Assembly (NCBI RefSeq): GCF_002812205.1 | Contig: NZ_NPEA01000005.1 | Coordinates: 310,001 to 374,000 of the forward strand | Direction of reading: 5' to 3' | Source of the DNA: Leptospira neocaledonica | GTDB lineage: Bacteria > Spirochaetota > Leptospiria > Leptospirales > Leptospiraceae | Length of the DNA: 64,000 bases | In this document: positions 1-10,600 of the stretch, one piece after another | Position numbering within the stretch: the first letter of the stretch is position 1 | How the letters are laid out: each line of letters starts with the position of its first letter | Notes under the pieces: generated by a model | Databases searched by the model: none | The model's input: the letters and a program-made list of their open reading frames with translations, nothing else | Told to the model about the DNA's origin: nothing | Program-made: the position numbers and the translations under genes

Positions 1-2
1 AG

Positions 3-149
3 AAAACAAAAGTAACAGTGAAATGGGAAGTATTCGGGGAGGCATCTGAAACGGAACGCCAAACCTTTAGAGGATTAAAATCCGTCATGACAGTGGGCTG
101 GACTGGCTCTTTTGATAAATTAGATTCTTTGCTAAATTTGAAAAAGTAA
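3..149 (+). CDS. C-terminal fragment of an unrecognised protein
   Basis: An open frame enters from the left edge in frame 3 and ends at the TAA at 147-149, giving the last 48 residues of a protein. The fragment is rich in Lys, Thr and Gly and ends in Leu-Lys-Lys. I recognise no domain. The other two plus frames stop within the first 50 bases, and the base use resembles the coding sequence elsewhere in the window, so it is probably a real gene end. It is too short to assign a function. Confidence 0.55.
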   Translation, partial: KTKVTVKWEVFGEASETERQTFRGLKSVMTVGWTGSFDKLDSLLNLKK

Positions 150-169
150 AGCGAGTTGAAGGTAAACCT

Positions 170-316
170 TGTAGGAGTTCCTACATTGGCTTGAGGATCG
201 CCCCCACCCAGCTTCGGGAGGGGGGAGTGGCTCGTGGGAGAGCGCTTACACTCCTATCACAAATTCCTTCCTTAGTCAATGAAATCCACGACCAAAATTC
301 ATGTAGGAGTTCCCAC
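170..316 (+). repeat. ~140-bp intergenic repeat, copy A, bounded by TGTAGGAG palindromes
   Basis: Copy A opens with the palindromic core GTAGGAGTTCCTACA (171-185) and closes with TGTAGGAGTTCCCACA (302-317). Between them lies a conserved block with CGCCCCCACCCAGCTTCGGG, then GTGGGAGAGCGCTTACA, then a stretch with CAATGAAATCC. The same architecture and order recurs at 1833-1969 in the same orientation. Short open frames across it look like artefacts of the repeat and are not annotated. Confidence 0.85.
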
Positions 317-342
317 ATACGAAGAACTTCTTCGCTTAAAAA

Positions 343-1431
343 TTACTTCTTCTTAGTCGAATCCACTAAATCATAGAACTTCTGAAACAAATACCTGCTA
401 TCGTTCGGACCAGGGGAACTTTCCGGATGGTATTGAACCGATAGAAGAGGGTAACCTGATTTCAAAATACCTTCTACAGTATCATCATTTAGATTAATAA
501 AAGAGATTGGTTCTTTCTCGGAAGATTCTGCCACAACAGCAAAGCCGTGATTCTGGGAAGTGATCTCCACTTTGCCGGTTTCCAAACTTTTGACAGGTTG
601 GTTTCCGCCTCTATGGCCGAATTTCATTTTTTCGGTTTTCTTACCTAAGGTTAGACCGATGATCTGATGCCCTAAGCAGATTCCGAAAAGAGGATAATTA
701 TTTTCTAATATAGCTTTTGTGGAATCGATTGCATAAGTGCAAGCTGCCGGATCTCCTGGGCCGTTGGAAAGGAAAAAAGCATCTACACCATCTTTCATAA
801 TTTCAGAAGCAGGAGTTTGGGCAGGGTAAACGGAAACTGCAAAGCCAGCCGCGTCCAAGAGTCGAAGAATATTTGTCTTCACGCCATAATCATAAACAGC
901 GAGTTTATATTTTTTCCCGACGCCTGATCCAAATTCGTATTTTTTATCTGTGGTAACAACCTTCGCGAGGTCTGCATCTGCGATCCCCGGAAACTTCTTC
1001 ACTTGCGCTAAAAAAGAATCGGAGTATTCGTTTGCTACGAAAATTCCGCCGTTCGGTGCCCCATTCGTGCGAATGAAACGAGTTAACTTTCTCGTATCGA
1101 GTCCTTGGATTCCAGGAATTTTATAATCTTTTAAAAATTGAGATAATGTCTTTTGGGCTTTGAAGTTGGAAGGACGATCCACATATTCTTTTACGATCAT
1201 TCCTGCAGCTTGGATCTTTCCGGATTCCATGTTTTCCGGATGGATCCCATAGTTCCCGATCATCGGATAAGTGAGAGTTACGATTTGGTTGGCGTAGGAA
1301 GGATCGGTGAGGATTTCCTGGTAACCCGCCATGGAAGTATTAAAGACGATTTCCCCGACGGACTGGGTTTCGTAGCCGAAGGATTCGCCTTCGTATACGT
1401 CCCCGTTTTCTAAAACCAAGAACGCTTTCAT
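343..1431 (-). CDS. carA: carbamoyl-phosphate synthase, small (glutaminase) subunit
   Basis: The enzyme hydrolyses glutamine and passes ammonia to the large subunit CarB to make carbamoyl phosphate for arginine and pyrimidine synthesis. The N-terminal CPSase small-chain domain covers about residues 1-150. The class I glutamine amidotransferase domain follows, with nucleophile Cys252 in GICLGHQ and His335/Glu337 in QYHPES. The start is placed at the ATG at 1429-1431 because the protein then begins [10 protein letters not shown], as family members do. An upstream in-frame ATG at 1476 would add 15 residues that do not fit the family. The length (362 aa) is typical. No carB is adjacent, so the two subunits are encoded apart. 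The gene sits alone on the minus strand between two direct repeats. Confidence 0.95.
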   Translation of the reverse strand: MKAFLVLENGDVYEGESFGYETQSVGEIVFNTSMAGYQEILTDPSYANQIVTLTYPMIGNYGIHPENMESGKIQAAGMIVKEYVDRPSNFKAQKTLSQFLKDYKIPGIQGLDTRKLTRFIRTNGAPNGGIFVANEYSDSFLAQVKKFPGIADADLAKVVTTDKKYEFGSGVGKKYKLAVYDYGVKTNILRLLDAAGFAVSVYPAQTPASEIMKDGVDAFFLSNGPGDPAACTYAIDSTKAILENNYPLFGICLGHQIIGLTLGKKTEKMKFGHRGGNQPVKSLETGKVEITSQNHGFAVVAESSEKEPISFINLNDDTVEGILKSGYPLLSVQYHPESSPGPNDSRYLFQKFYDLVDSTKKK

Positions 1432-1484
1432 TAAGGACAGGCTTTCGCACCGAAGGCAAGGGTCAAGTGGAATCACCTTGAATT

Positions 1485-1501
1485 TTGTAGGAACTCCAAC
1501 A
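1485..1501 (+). repeat. short TGTAGGAACTCC intergenic motif
   Basis: The 17-mer TTGTAGGAACTCCAACA occurs here, just upstream of carA. The identical 17-mer is at 62523-62539, and a one-base-longer relative is at 40961-40978. It is an imperfect palindrome related to the ends of the ~140-bp repeat. Confidence 0.7.
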
Positions 1502-1832
1502 AGTCTGGAAGGGGAAAAATTTGGGCGGCTCCTCGCTTTGCTCGGACCAGGCTGCTACGGGCTACGCGTTCGCTTCGGTCCTTCGGACTTCCCCTTCGCA
1601 TCCTTTCCGCGGTGAACCAGAACCTCTGTGTTCTCCGTGAGAACCAAAAAGAAGAGGTTTCACGAAAAGCCACAAAGATAAGAAGTTATTAGATATCGAA
1701 CTGGGGAATCTTCTCGCCTTCGCGACTTCGCGTGAGAAAAAAGCGGCAGCGATGCGCGAAATCGAAGCAGCGCGACCCGAGCGAAGCGAGTGGGGCCTCC
1801 CCGCAAAATTCGATTACCAAAAAATTTTTAAA
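1502..1832. repeat. repeat-dense non-coding stretch upstream of carA
   Basis: No convincing gene lies here. The stretch holds a GC-rich motif in inverted orientation at each end: CTCGCTTTGCTCGGAC at 1532-1547 and its relative CCCGAGCGAAGCGAG at 1776-1790. Each is followed outward by a C/G run and an A/T run (AAATTTTT-like). Between them, at about 1621-1677, is a degenerate inverted pair of the CACAGAG-type repeat (ACCTCTGTGTTCTCCGTGAG, then a run with CACGAAAAGCCACAAAG). Open frames in this part are Arg/Ser-rich and look like repeat artefacts. Confidence 0.6.
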
Positions 1833-1969
1833 TGTAGGAGCTCCTACATTGGTTTGGGGATCGCCCCCACCCAGCTTCGGGAGGGGGGAGTGGCCCGTGG
1901 GAGAGCGCTTACACGCCTACCACAAAATCCCCACTTCGTCAACGAAATCCCTCATGTAGGAGTTCCTAC
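1833..1969 (+). repeat. ~140-bp intergenic repeat, copy B, bounded by TGTAGGAG palindromes
   Basis: The second copy opens with the perfect palindrome TGTAGGAGCTCCTACA (1833-1848) and closes with TGTAGGAGTTCCTACA (1954-1969). The interior matches copy A at 170-316 for most of its length, including the CGCCCCCACCCAGCTTCGGG block, and is in the same orientation. The two copies flank carA and its upstream region as direct repeats about 1.66 kb apart. Confidence 0.85.
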
Positions 1970-1992
1970 AGTATCTGTCTTATATCTTTACC

Positions 1993-2029
1993 CAAAATGA
2001 ATATCTTTTTTCCTAAGATATTCATTTTG
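1993..2029. promoter_or_regulatory. 15-bp perfect inverted repeat upstream of thrS
   Basis: CAAAATGAATATCTT (1993-2007) and AAGATATTCATTTTG (2015-2029) are perfect inverted copies around a 7-nt loop. The stem is AT-rich and no T-tract follows on the plus strand, so it is not a standard intrinsic terminator. It ends about 50 nt before the thrS start and could be an operator or a leader hairpin. I found no T-box elements around it. Confidence 0.6.
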
Positions 2030-2081
2030 AACACGCTTGCGAAAAAAACCGCGTATCGACGGAATGGAAGCAGGGGTAGCT

Positions 2082-4037
2082 GTGTCAGTTCAAAATCAAT
2101 CAGTCAAATTTATCTTACCGGATGGAAGCTCCAAAGAAGCATCCGCCGGCTCCTCATATAAGGATTTTATAGAATCCCAACTTCCGTTCTTAAAGAACAA
2201 GGCGTTAGCAGTCCGTTTGAATGGGACAGACGTTTTGGATCTGAGCAGGACTATTGATTCCACAACTACCCCAAACACCACACCTAAGTTGGAAGTTTTG
2301 ACCTTCCAAGACAAAGAAGGCTGGGAAACCTTCCAACATTCTGCGGCTCACTTGCTCGGAATGGCGGTCCAGAATTTATACAAAGATGCAAAATTAACCG
2401 TAGGTCCTGTCATCGAAAACGGACCGGGATTTTTCTATTACGATATCGATTTCACTGAAACAGTGATCACTCCGGAAGATTTTCCGAAAATTGAAGCGGA
2501 GATGAAAAAGATCGTGGATTCAGACTTCGAAGTTTTTCGCAAGGTCTGGGACAAAAAAGAAGCAATCTCCGTTTTTGAAAAAATGGGAGAGAACTACAAG
2601 ATTGAGATCGTGGGTCAGATCTCGGACGAAAAGGTTTCCATCTATGGAATGGGAGAATGGTTCGACCTTTGTAGAGGACCTCATATTCCTCGCTCCGGAT
2701 TTTTGAAAGCGTTCAAACTCACTGCACTTTCCGGTGCTTATTGGAAAGCGGACAAAAACAATCGTATGCTAACCCGAATTTACGGGATTGCATTTCCGAG
2801 TAAGAAGGAATTGGACGAGTATGTTTTCCAATTGGAAGAGGCCAAAAAAAGGGACCACAGAAAGATCGGAAAAGAAATGGATCTATTCTCCTTCCAACCG
2901 GAAGCACCTGGATTTCCATTTTGGCATCCGAAGGGAACCACTCTATGGAACGCGTTAGCTGATTATATTCGTAAAGAATGTGCCCGACGCGGATACCAAG
3001 AGATCAAAACTCCCGCTGTACTTTCCTCGGAGTTATGGAGAAGGAGCGGTCATTGGGAAAACTTCAACGAGAACATGTATTTTGTCGCGATCGACGAAGA
3101 AGAATTCGCGATAAAACCGATGAACTGTCCTGGCTGTAGTTTGATTTACAAACACCATCTTCATTCTTATAAGGAACTTCCTCTTAGATTCGCCGAATTA
3201 GGAAGTGTACATCGTCATGAATTGCATGGAGTTCTTCACGGACTATTCCGAGTCAGAGCCTTCACCCAAGATGATGCACATATCTATGCTCCTTTAGATT
3301 ATCTGGAAACAGAAGTATTGGATATCATAGACTTCACTTTTAATGTGTATAAGAAGTTCGGATTCCAAGAATTTAAAACGTATATCGCCACTCGTCCGGA
3401 AAAATCCCAAGGTAAGGACGAAGATTGGGAATTCGCAACCAACGCTCTTCAGCAAGCATTGGAAAAGAGAAATATTCCATTCTCCATCAAAGAAGGAGAA
3501 GGTGCATTCTACGGACCTAAGATAGAATTTAATATCAAGGATTCTATCGGCAGGATGTGGCAATGTGGAACCGTGCAGATAGACTTCTCCATGCCGGATC
3601 GTTTCGAGTTGGATTATACAGATTCGGACGGAGCCAAAAAAAGACCGGTCATGATCCACAGAGCCATCTACGGTTCTTTGGAAAGATTTATCGGGATCCT
3701 AATAGAACATTTTGAAGGAAAGTTCCCACTTTGGATCTCTCCGAACCAAATACGTGTTTTAACCGTAACCGAAAATGTGCAGGATTACGGATCCGAGATC
3801 CTGAAAAATCTAATCGATTTAGGTTTTAGAGCAGAAGCTGATTTCCGTAACGAGAAGATCGGTGCCAAGATTCGTGATTCTATCCTAAAAAAGGCAAATT
3901 ATCTTCTGGTATTGGGCCAAAAGGAGAAGGATTCTGGAACGGTTGCAGTGCGTAAGCGTGGAAGCGAAGAAACGATTTCTATGTCGTATTCCGAATTCTA
4001 TTCTTTACTCGAAAAGGAAGTCTCGGAAGGACTTTGA
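2082..4037 (+). CDS. thrS: threonyl-tRNA synthetase
   Basis: It charges tRNA-Thr with threonine in the cytoplasm. Domains in order are an N-terminal TGS domain (about 1-65), the second additional (editing) domain starting near HSAAHLLG, the class II catalytic core, and the C-terminal anticodon-binding domain. The three zinc ligands of the active site are visible as Cys349 (MNCPGC), His400 (TQDDAH) and His526 (MIHRAI). The start is uncertain. I chose the GTG at 2082 because an AGGGG stretch lies 5-7 nt upstream and the product (651 aa) then begins at the TGS domain. An ATG at 2064 and another at 2037 are possible in the same frame. infC-rpmI-rplT follow, a common gene order. Confidence 0.93.
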   Translation: MSVQNQSVKFILPDGSSKEASAGSSYKDFIESQLPFLKNKALAVRLNGTDVLDLSRTIDSTTTPNTTPKLEVLTFQDKEGWETFQHSAAHLLGMAVQNLYKDAKLTVGPVIENGPGFFYYDIDFTETVITPEDFPKIEAEMKKIVDSDFEVFRKVWDKKEAISVFEKMGENYKIEIVGQISDEKVSIYGMGEWFDLCRGPHIPRSGFLKAFKLTALSGAYWKADKNNRMLTRIYGIAFPSKKELDEYVFQLEEAKKRDHRKIGKEMDLFSFQPEAPGFPFWHPKGTTLWNALADYIRKECARRGYQEIKTPAVLSSELWRRSGHWENFNENMYFVAIDEEEFAIKPMNCPGCSLIYKHHLHSYKELPLRFAELGSVHRHELHGVLHGLFRVRAFTQDDAHIYAPLDYLETEVLDIIDFTFNVYKKFGFQEFKTYIATRPEKSQGKDEDWEFATNALQQALEKRNIPFSIKEGEGAFYGPKIEFNIKDSIGRMWQCGTVQIDFSMPDRFELDYTDSDGAKKRPVMIHRAIYGSLERFIGILIEHFEGKFPLWISPNQIRVLTVTENVQDYGSEILKNLIDLGFRAEADFRNEKIGAKIRDSILKKANYLLVLGQKEKDSGTVAVRKRGSEETISMSYSEFYSLLEKEVSEGL

Positions 4038-4130
4038 ACTAAATTCTACTTGATGTACTTGGCCGTCTGCGGAGAAAATCGCTTGAAACCCAGCCTATTG
4101 GCCAAAAAATTGGAAAAAACCGGAGATTGA

Positions 4131-4676
<546 letters not shown>

Positions 4677-4714
4677 GAGAAAGAGTTAGAGTCAGGAGTT
4701 ATCGAGGTAAGGAA

Positions 4715-4918
4715 ATGCCTAAGCTTAAAACAAATAGAGCCGCAGCAAAACGGTTCAAGTTTTCCAAAAATAATAAAATAAAACGGAAGAGTATGAACAC
4801 CCGTCACATTCTTACCAAAAAAGGACCTAAAAGACGTCGTCGTCTTAGAGGAATGACCTTGGTAGTGGATGCGGATTGGAAAGCAATCGTTAGACTCATG
4901 CCTTACGGAGTTCGATAA
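4715..4918 (+). CDS. rpmI: 50S ribosomal protein L35
   Basis: A small basic 67-residue protein beginning [15 protein letters not shown], the signature start of L35, with the conserved HILTKK and KRRRRLRG segments. It is a structural component of the large ribosomal subunit. The ATG is preceded by GAGGTAAGG. Its TAA shares a base with the ATG of rplT, so the two are probably translationally coupled. Confidence 0.96.
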   Translation: MPKLKTNRAAAKRFKFSKNNKIKRKSMNTRHILTKKGPKRRRRLRGMTLVVDADWKAIVRLMPYGVR

Positions 4919-5271
4919 TGCCACGCGCAACAAACGGAACCATACACAAGAATCGTCGTAAAAAAATCCTAAAAACCGCAAAAGGTTTTAGAGGAGCGAG
5001 ATCCAAACTTTACAGAACCGCAAAATCCGCGGTAATGAAAGCGGGTCAGTGGGCGTATAGAGACAGAAGAGCAAAAAAACGTGATTTCCGCAAACTTTGG
5101 ATTATCCGTATTAATGCTGCTGCTCGCGAAGCTGGACTTTCTTATTCTCAATTCATGTATGGATTGAAAAAAGCCAATATTTCTTTGGATAGAAAAGCCC
5201 TGGCAGAACTTGCATTTAACGACAAAGAAACTTTCAACGCTCTGGTTGAAAAAATCAAGGTAGCGGCGTAA
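4918..5271 (+). CDS. rplT: 50S ribosomal protein L20
   Basis: A 117-residue basic protein starting [19 protein letters not shown], with the L20 core [14 protein letters not shown] and [17 protein letters not shown]20 binds 23S rRNA early in 50S assembly and in several bacteria represses its own infC-rpmI-rplT operon. No leader pseudoknot was identified here. The start overlaps the rpmI stop by one base. It is the last gene before a strong terminator. Confidence 0.96.
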   Translation: MPRATNGTIHKNRRKKILKTAKGFRGARSKLYRTAKSAVMKAGQWAYRDRRAKKRDFRKLWIIRINAAAREAGLSYSQFMYGLKKANISLDRKALAELAFNDKETFNALVEKIKVAA

Positions 5272-5321
5272 TCAATATTCGCCCTTAGGAAGGTCCGGTT
5301 TTTCGGATCTTCCCGCCTGAA

Positions 5322-5355
5322 AAAGCCCGTAATTCTACGGGCTTTCTTTGTTTTT
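5322..5355 (+). terminator. intrinsic terminator after rplT
   Basis: AAAGCCCGTA and TACGGGCTTT form a 10-bp stem around a 4-nt loop, followed by a T-rich tail (CTTTGTTTTT). A second, weaker hairpin (AGGTCCG/CGGATCT) lies just before it at 5290-5310. It closes the thrS-infC-rpmI-rplT unit. Confidence 0.9.
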
Positions 5356-5504
5356 AGAAAAAAAGGTTTTTCTCTTTTTGAGAATGATGAAAAATGGGAT
5401 GGATTTTGCCAATAGGGCAGGTCGAAAATATTTAGGCGGAATTTCGCTCTAAGTGTAATTTTACAAAATAAACCACTCCAATAGAGGAGAATGAGGTTCG
5501 CACT

Positions 5505-6170
<666 letters not shown>

Positions 6171-6175
6171 TTTTT

Positions 6176-6475
6176 ATGAGTGAGAGAGTCAAAGCTCGTA
6201 TACAGGGCGACGACTATACCATAGTAGGCGATACCGATCCGGAGTATATCCATAGGCTCGCCGAACTGGTAGACCGAAAGATCCGAGAGTTACAATTGGG
6301 AATGCCTAACGCACCTAAATTGAAACTCGCTGTACTCGCTGCTTTAAATTTTGCAGACGAATTGGAACAATCTAAAAACCAGACAGGCGAATCAGGACCT
6401 TCTTCTCCCGAGGCGGAAGAAAAGACGAAAAAATTGATCACTCTTTTGGAAGAAGGTTTGATCGGAGATCTTTGA
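6176..6475 (+). CDS. zapA: cell division protein ZapA
   Basis: A 99-residue protein with the ZapA pattern: an N-terminal beta segment (RVKARIQGDDYTIVG), then DPEYIHRLAELVDRKIREL and an alpha-helical LAVLAALNFADEL region, ending in a C-terminal coiled coil. ZapA bundles FtsZ filaments at midcell. It begins 5 nt after the coiled-coil gene and ends 1 nt before the TTG of the 5-formyl-THF ligase gene, so the three are probably cotranscribed. Adjacency of zapA to the ligase gene is seen in many bacteria. Confidence 0.88.
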   Translation: MSERVKARIQGDDYTIVGDTDPEYIHRLAELVDRKIRELQLGMPNAPKLKLAVLAALNFADELEQSKNQTGESGPSSPEAEEKTKKLITLLEEGLIGDL

Positions 6476-6476
6476 T

Positions 6477-7064
6477 TTGGTTTCTAAATCGGAAGCCAGA
6501 AAAAAAATAAAATCTCTTCTCTTAGGAGTTTCTTCTAGGAAAGAAAAAGAAGAAAGTATCCGCGCTAATCTTCTGGAATTTCTGAGACATAGCTCAAGCT
6601 CTTCCAATTTAAAAATCATTTCCTACGTTGCGGATGATTATGAAATTTCTCCTTTTCTACCGTTAGGCCCTTCTTTGCAGATAGGAAGTTTCGTTTTAGA
6701 CATATTTTTTCCAAAAGTAACAAATTCAGGACTGGAATTTAAGTCAGGTTCCGGATTTTCCAAAGGTGCTTTCGGTATTTTGGAACCGAACGGAGAAGGA
6801 TTGCTTAAACCGGAAGATGCGGATTGGATCTTAGTTCCTGCTTTGGGTTGGAATGGGGAGGGGGCGAGGCTCGGAAGGGGGAAGGGTTTTTACGATCGTT
6901 CTCTAAAGGATATAGTTTCCGAAAAAATGATTGGCCTTTCTTTTGAGGACCTATACCCTTGCGATTTTTCCGCGGAACCCCATGATCTAAAAGCAGGTAC
7001 CGTGATTACGGAGAAAAAAAACCATTGCTTTCCCGGGAAAATGGGAGAAAAATCAGTCGGATAA
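6477..7064 (+). CDS. fau: 5-formyltetrahydrofolate cyclo-ligase
   Basis: It converts 5-formyl-THF to 5,10-methenyl-THF with ATP, returning the storage folate to one-carbon metabolism. The N-terminal SKSEARKKIKS helix carries the basic phosphate-binding residues, and GFSKGAFGILEP and GRGKGFYDR match the substrate and nucleotide motifs of the family. The start is a TTG 1 nt after the zapA stop. The family normally ends near the TVITEK seen here; this protein carries about 14 extra residues, so its last codons may overlap a regulatory element. Confidence 0.85.
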   Translation: MVSKSEARKKIKSLLLGVSSRKEKEESIRANLLEFLRHSSSSSNLKIISYVADDYEISPFLPLGPSLQIGSFVLDIFFPKVTNSGLEFKSGSGFSKGAFGILEPNGEGLLKPEDADWILVPALGWNGEGARLGRGKGFYDRSLKDIVSEKMIGLSFEDLYPCDFSAEPHDLKAGTVITEKKNHCFPGKMGEKSVG

Positions 7065-7085
7065 TTTGATGAGGAGTTTCTTTTT

Positions 7086-7169
7086 CAGGGGGCTCCGTGT
7101 CGACAATGTACTAAGCCGGAAACTTGGGCCCAAGGTTTCCGTTTTGAAAGAGTAAGTGGCGGAGAACCG
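7086..7169 (+). ncRNA. structured leader or small RNA candidate between fau and cheW
   Basis: A hairpin CGGAAAC-TTGGG / CCCAA-G-GTTTCCG (7117-7141, one bulge) is followed by GTTTT. It is enclosed by a second pairing, GGCTCCG (7091-7097) with CGGAGAACC (7160-7168, two-base bulge). The inner stem alone could be a weak terminator for the zapA-fau unit. The whole could be a leader controlling cheW, whose ribosome-binding site lies in the outer 3' arm. In many bacteria 6S RNA sits near zapA and fau, but I cannot assemble a full 6S fold here. Confidence 0.4.
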
Positions 7170-7664
7170 GTGAAAACCATAGATAAAAATAACCACGCGG
7201 AACAAAACCAAGAAGAGAAAGAATTGGAATCTCTCCAGGAATTTCTTACATTCGAAGTGGATAAGGAAATTTTCGGGATCGATATTCTTTATATCCACGA
7301 GATCCTAAAGCCGGTACCTATCACAAGAATTCCTAACGTGGAAGGTTTTATACTGGGAGTGATCAACTTAAGAGGTGAGATCATTCCGATCATGGATCTA
7401 AAGGAACTTTTTGGATTAGGTTTTTGTGATATTCTTCCTTCTACTCGGATCATAGTGGTTGTTACCGGAGAAAAACGGGCAGGGCTTCTCGTCGACTCAG
7501 TGAAACAAGTGGTTAAGATCCGCAAAGATAAGGTCAGTCAAGCAGACGAAGACCTGAGCGTAAATTATAGTGAACTCATAGAATCTGTCAGCCAGTTCGA
7601 AGAATCTCTAATCCTGAACTTGAATCTTTCCAAGGTCATGGATTATGCGGCGGAGGAAGCGTAA
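7170..7664 (+). CDS. cheW: chemotaxis coupling protein CheW
   Basis: CheW bridges chemoreceptors and CheA in the polar signalling array. The 164-residue product has the CheW fold: EFLTFEVDKEIFGIDILYIHEIL, then the signature GVINLRGEIIPIMDL, and AGLLVDSVKQVVKI. The GTG start at 7170 is preceded by GGCGGAGAACCG. It is directly joined to cheA: the stop codon ends at 7664 and the cheA ATG is at 7665. Together with cheA, cheB and cheY it forms a compact chemotaxis operon. No receptor or cheR gene lies in the window. Confidence 0.93.
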   Translation: MKTIDKNNHAEQNQEEKELESLQEFLTFEVDKEIFGIDILYIHEILKPVPITRIPNVEGFILGVINLRGEIIPIMDLKELFGLGFCDILPSTRIIVVVTGEKRAGLLVDSVKQVVKIRKDKVSQADEDLSVNYSELIESVSQFEESLILNLNLSKVMDYAAEEA

Positions 7665-10600
7665 ATGGCAGGAGTACTTGGCGAATACACAGAACTCTTT
7701 TTGGAAGAATCCGAAGATCAGATAGAAGAATTAAATGCAAATCTTCTAAAACTGGAAAAGGACCAATCTGATCCTCAGACCATCAACGATATTTTTCGGG
7801 CGGCTCACTCTTTAAAAAGTTCCGCTGCTTTCGTTGGACTGTATAATCTTTCCGATCTTGCTCACAAAATGGAGAATCTTCTCCAGAGTATCCGGGATGG
7901 AAAACTTGCAGTCAATCTCTCCCTGGTAAATCTACTCTTCCAATGTTTTGATCTTATCAAGAACGTGATCGTGAATGTTTCTGCCGGTAAAAAGGTAGAT
8001 ACTCCTTATACGGACATGATCCAAAGACTCGAAGCTTACGAAAAAAATCCGGATGTTGCTGCAGCTTCAAGTGTTTCCGGAAAATCTGTTTCGGGGTCTG
8101 CTACTCCAGTTGCTAAACATGAAGAACTTCCTGGGAATGGGATTGATCTGGATGCAGACGATCAAAAAGAAATAGAAGAAATCCTTCGAAACGGTTCCGG
8201 AAAACCTTGGCTCTTAAAAGTGGGACTCAAAAAAGATTCTCCGATGAAGGGTTTACGTTATACTCTTATTGTCCAAAATCTAAAAAACTTGGGCCATGTA
8301 TTTCGTACCAAACCAAGCGGAGAAGAATTGGAGAATGGAACAGAGGCTCCATATCTTTCTATCCTGATCGTAAGTTCCGAATCCCAAGAAGAACTTACCA
8401 AGGCTGCTAACGTAGACATGGTGGAAAACCTGATGATCCAAGAATTTAAACTCAGCGGTTATTCGGATTCAGGAGCTTCTTCTTCCTATCAACTCGATGA
8501 AGAAGAGAGAAGTAGCGAAGCAAAAATTACTTTAAAAAGTATTAAAGTATCTTCCGACAAATTGGATCAACTCATGAATAATGTGGGCGAGCTTGTGATC
8601 ACAAACTCAGGCTTCCAGAAAATTTATGACGATCTTCTCCGCACATTCGGGGACGATCAGTTGTTCAATGAACTTAAAGGTCGTATCGATCTTATCAATC
8701 GTATCTCCAAAGAACTCCAATCCGGTATCATGAATATCCGGATGGTTCCCATTTCCACAGTCTTCCGTCGTTTCTCTCGTTTAGTTAGAGATCTTTCTTT
8801 AGAAACCGGAAAATCGGTGGATCTGGTCTTGAACGGAGAGTCCACCGAGTTGGACAAAAAAGTGATCGATGCTTTAGGGGAGCCGCTTTTACACCTGATC
8901 CGAAACTCTGTGGATCACGGGATTGAATCTCCTGAAGATAGAAAAAGGTTAGGCAAACCGGAAACTGGAACCGTCGAGTTGAACGCTTACCAAGGCGGTA
9001 GCAATATTATGGTAGAGATCCGTGACGATGGTCGCGGATTGGATCTAGAAAAGATCCGCAAAAAAGCAATAGAGAAGGGACTCGTTTCCGAAACAGACGC
9101 AGCTGCTTTAGAAGAAAGTGATATTTATCAATTCATCTTTGCTCCTGGTTTCTCCACTGCAGATAAGATCACCGATATCTCCGGTCGCGGTGTTGGAATG
9201 AATGTGGTAAACAGCCTCATCCAAGAATTCAAAGGTAAGATCCTCATCCAATCTCAGAAAGGATCCGGAACTTCTTTTGTTCTATCCTTCCCTCAAGCAC
9301 TCGCGATCATTCCTTCTATCCTCATCGTAATGGAAGAAGAAGTATACGCTTTCCCACTTTCAGAAGTGAACGAAACTATCAAGGTAAACAACGAACAGAT
9401 CACTACTCTGGAAGGAAATGAGATCATCAATTTGAGAGGAGAGGTTCTTCCTATCTACAGATTGAATCGTATCTTGGGTCTTCAGGACAAAACTGACAGA
9501 GAAGAATTCCCAGTTGTTATCGTTCAATATAAAGGCCGCAAATTAGGCTTCATGGTGGACGAACTAGTTGGAAAACACGAAACAGTTATCAAATCCTTAG
9601 AGAAAAATTTCAAAAATATCAAAGGACTTACTGGGGCTTCCATCATGGGAGATGGAACTATTATTATGGTTCTAGATATTCCTGGACTTGTGGAATTTGC
9701 CGCCGAGTTGGAAGAGAATGCAAGATATGTGAATTATCATCTGGAAACGATGAAACGTATCAGCACCATCCGCACAATCGAAACGGAAGAAGAGAAATAT
9801 ATCCAAAAAACTTCTAACCCAACTAATGTTTATAATCATAAACTTCATGAGATCACTACTCGGGAAAGAGAACGTCGTAAGAAGAGCGAACGTAAAAAAG
9901 CGGACGAGTCCAAAAAGGTAATCGTAGCAAAAGAAGAACTCGAAAGAGAAGTTTCTTCTACTCCGATTAAGACCACTATGGAGATCCGACCTTCCGAAGA
10001 CAAATTGATCACTTCTACCGATAGTCCTTCTGAACTTTCTTCCAATACCGCGGTTCTGGAAAGACCTGCCGCCAAAAAAGAAGGAATGGAAGAAGCCTAC
10101 AGATCTCATATCAATGAATTGATCTCCGATTCTCCAGTTTCCGACGAAGAAAGAAAAAGAGCGGATCATATTATAGAAGGTTTCTTAGAGCAGAAAAAAC
10201 AGAGAATGATGTCTGTTTCTCACTCTAAAGAATTCACAGGAAACTTGAGCAAGGAACAGATCAAGAAGATTGAATCTGTGGTTAATACTGGTATGATGAA
10301 TGCCGGTATGGTGCTTTCTCAGATCCTGAATAGGAACGTGGATCTGTTTATTCCTGAAATTATCATGAATGACAAGGAAGGTCTGGCTTCTGAGATCCGT
10401 TTCTCTGACGATAAATTCTACGGAATGAAAGTCAGAATGACTGGCGATTTGAACGGGAACATGCTTATGATGTTCTCCAGAGAGAATGCCAAAAATTTAG
10501 CTAGAGAACTTTTGGATACTACTGCAAGCGGAGATACTTTGGACGATGATACTAAAAGTGTTCTGTCCGAGATCGCAAACATAGTTTGTGCCTCCGTTTT

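Noticed and set aside
1473..1673. A 66-residue minus-strand open frame upstream of carA
   Set aside because: It lies in repeat-rich sequence, is Arg/Ser-rich and has no ribosome-binding site or family pattern. It is most likely a by-product of the CACAGAG-type and GC-rich repeats.
1732..2000. Two overlapping plus-strand open frames covering repeat copy B
   Set aside because: Both exist because the repeat lacks stops in those frames. The corresponding frame in copy A is shorter and ends elsewhere, so there is no conserved product.
1977..2081. T-box riboswitch for thrS
   Set aside because: The upstream region has a clean inverted repeat but no T-box sequence or specifier arrangement, and T-boxes are not expected in this phylum.
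7065..7169. Full 6S RNA call
   Set aside because: Only about 85 nt of paired structure is visible, and the long central bubble and closing stem of 6S cannot be assembled. It is reported only as a candidate structured element.
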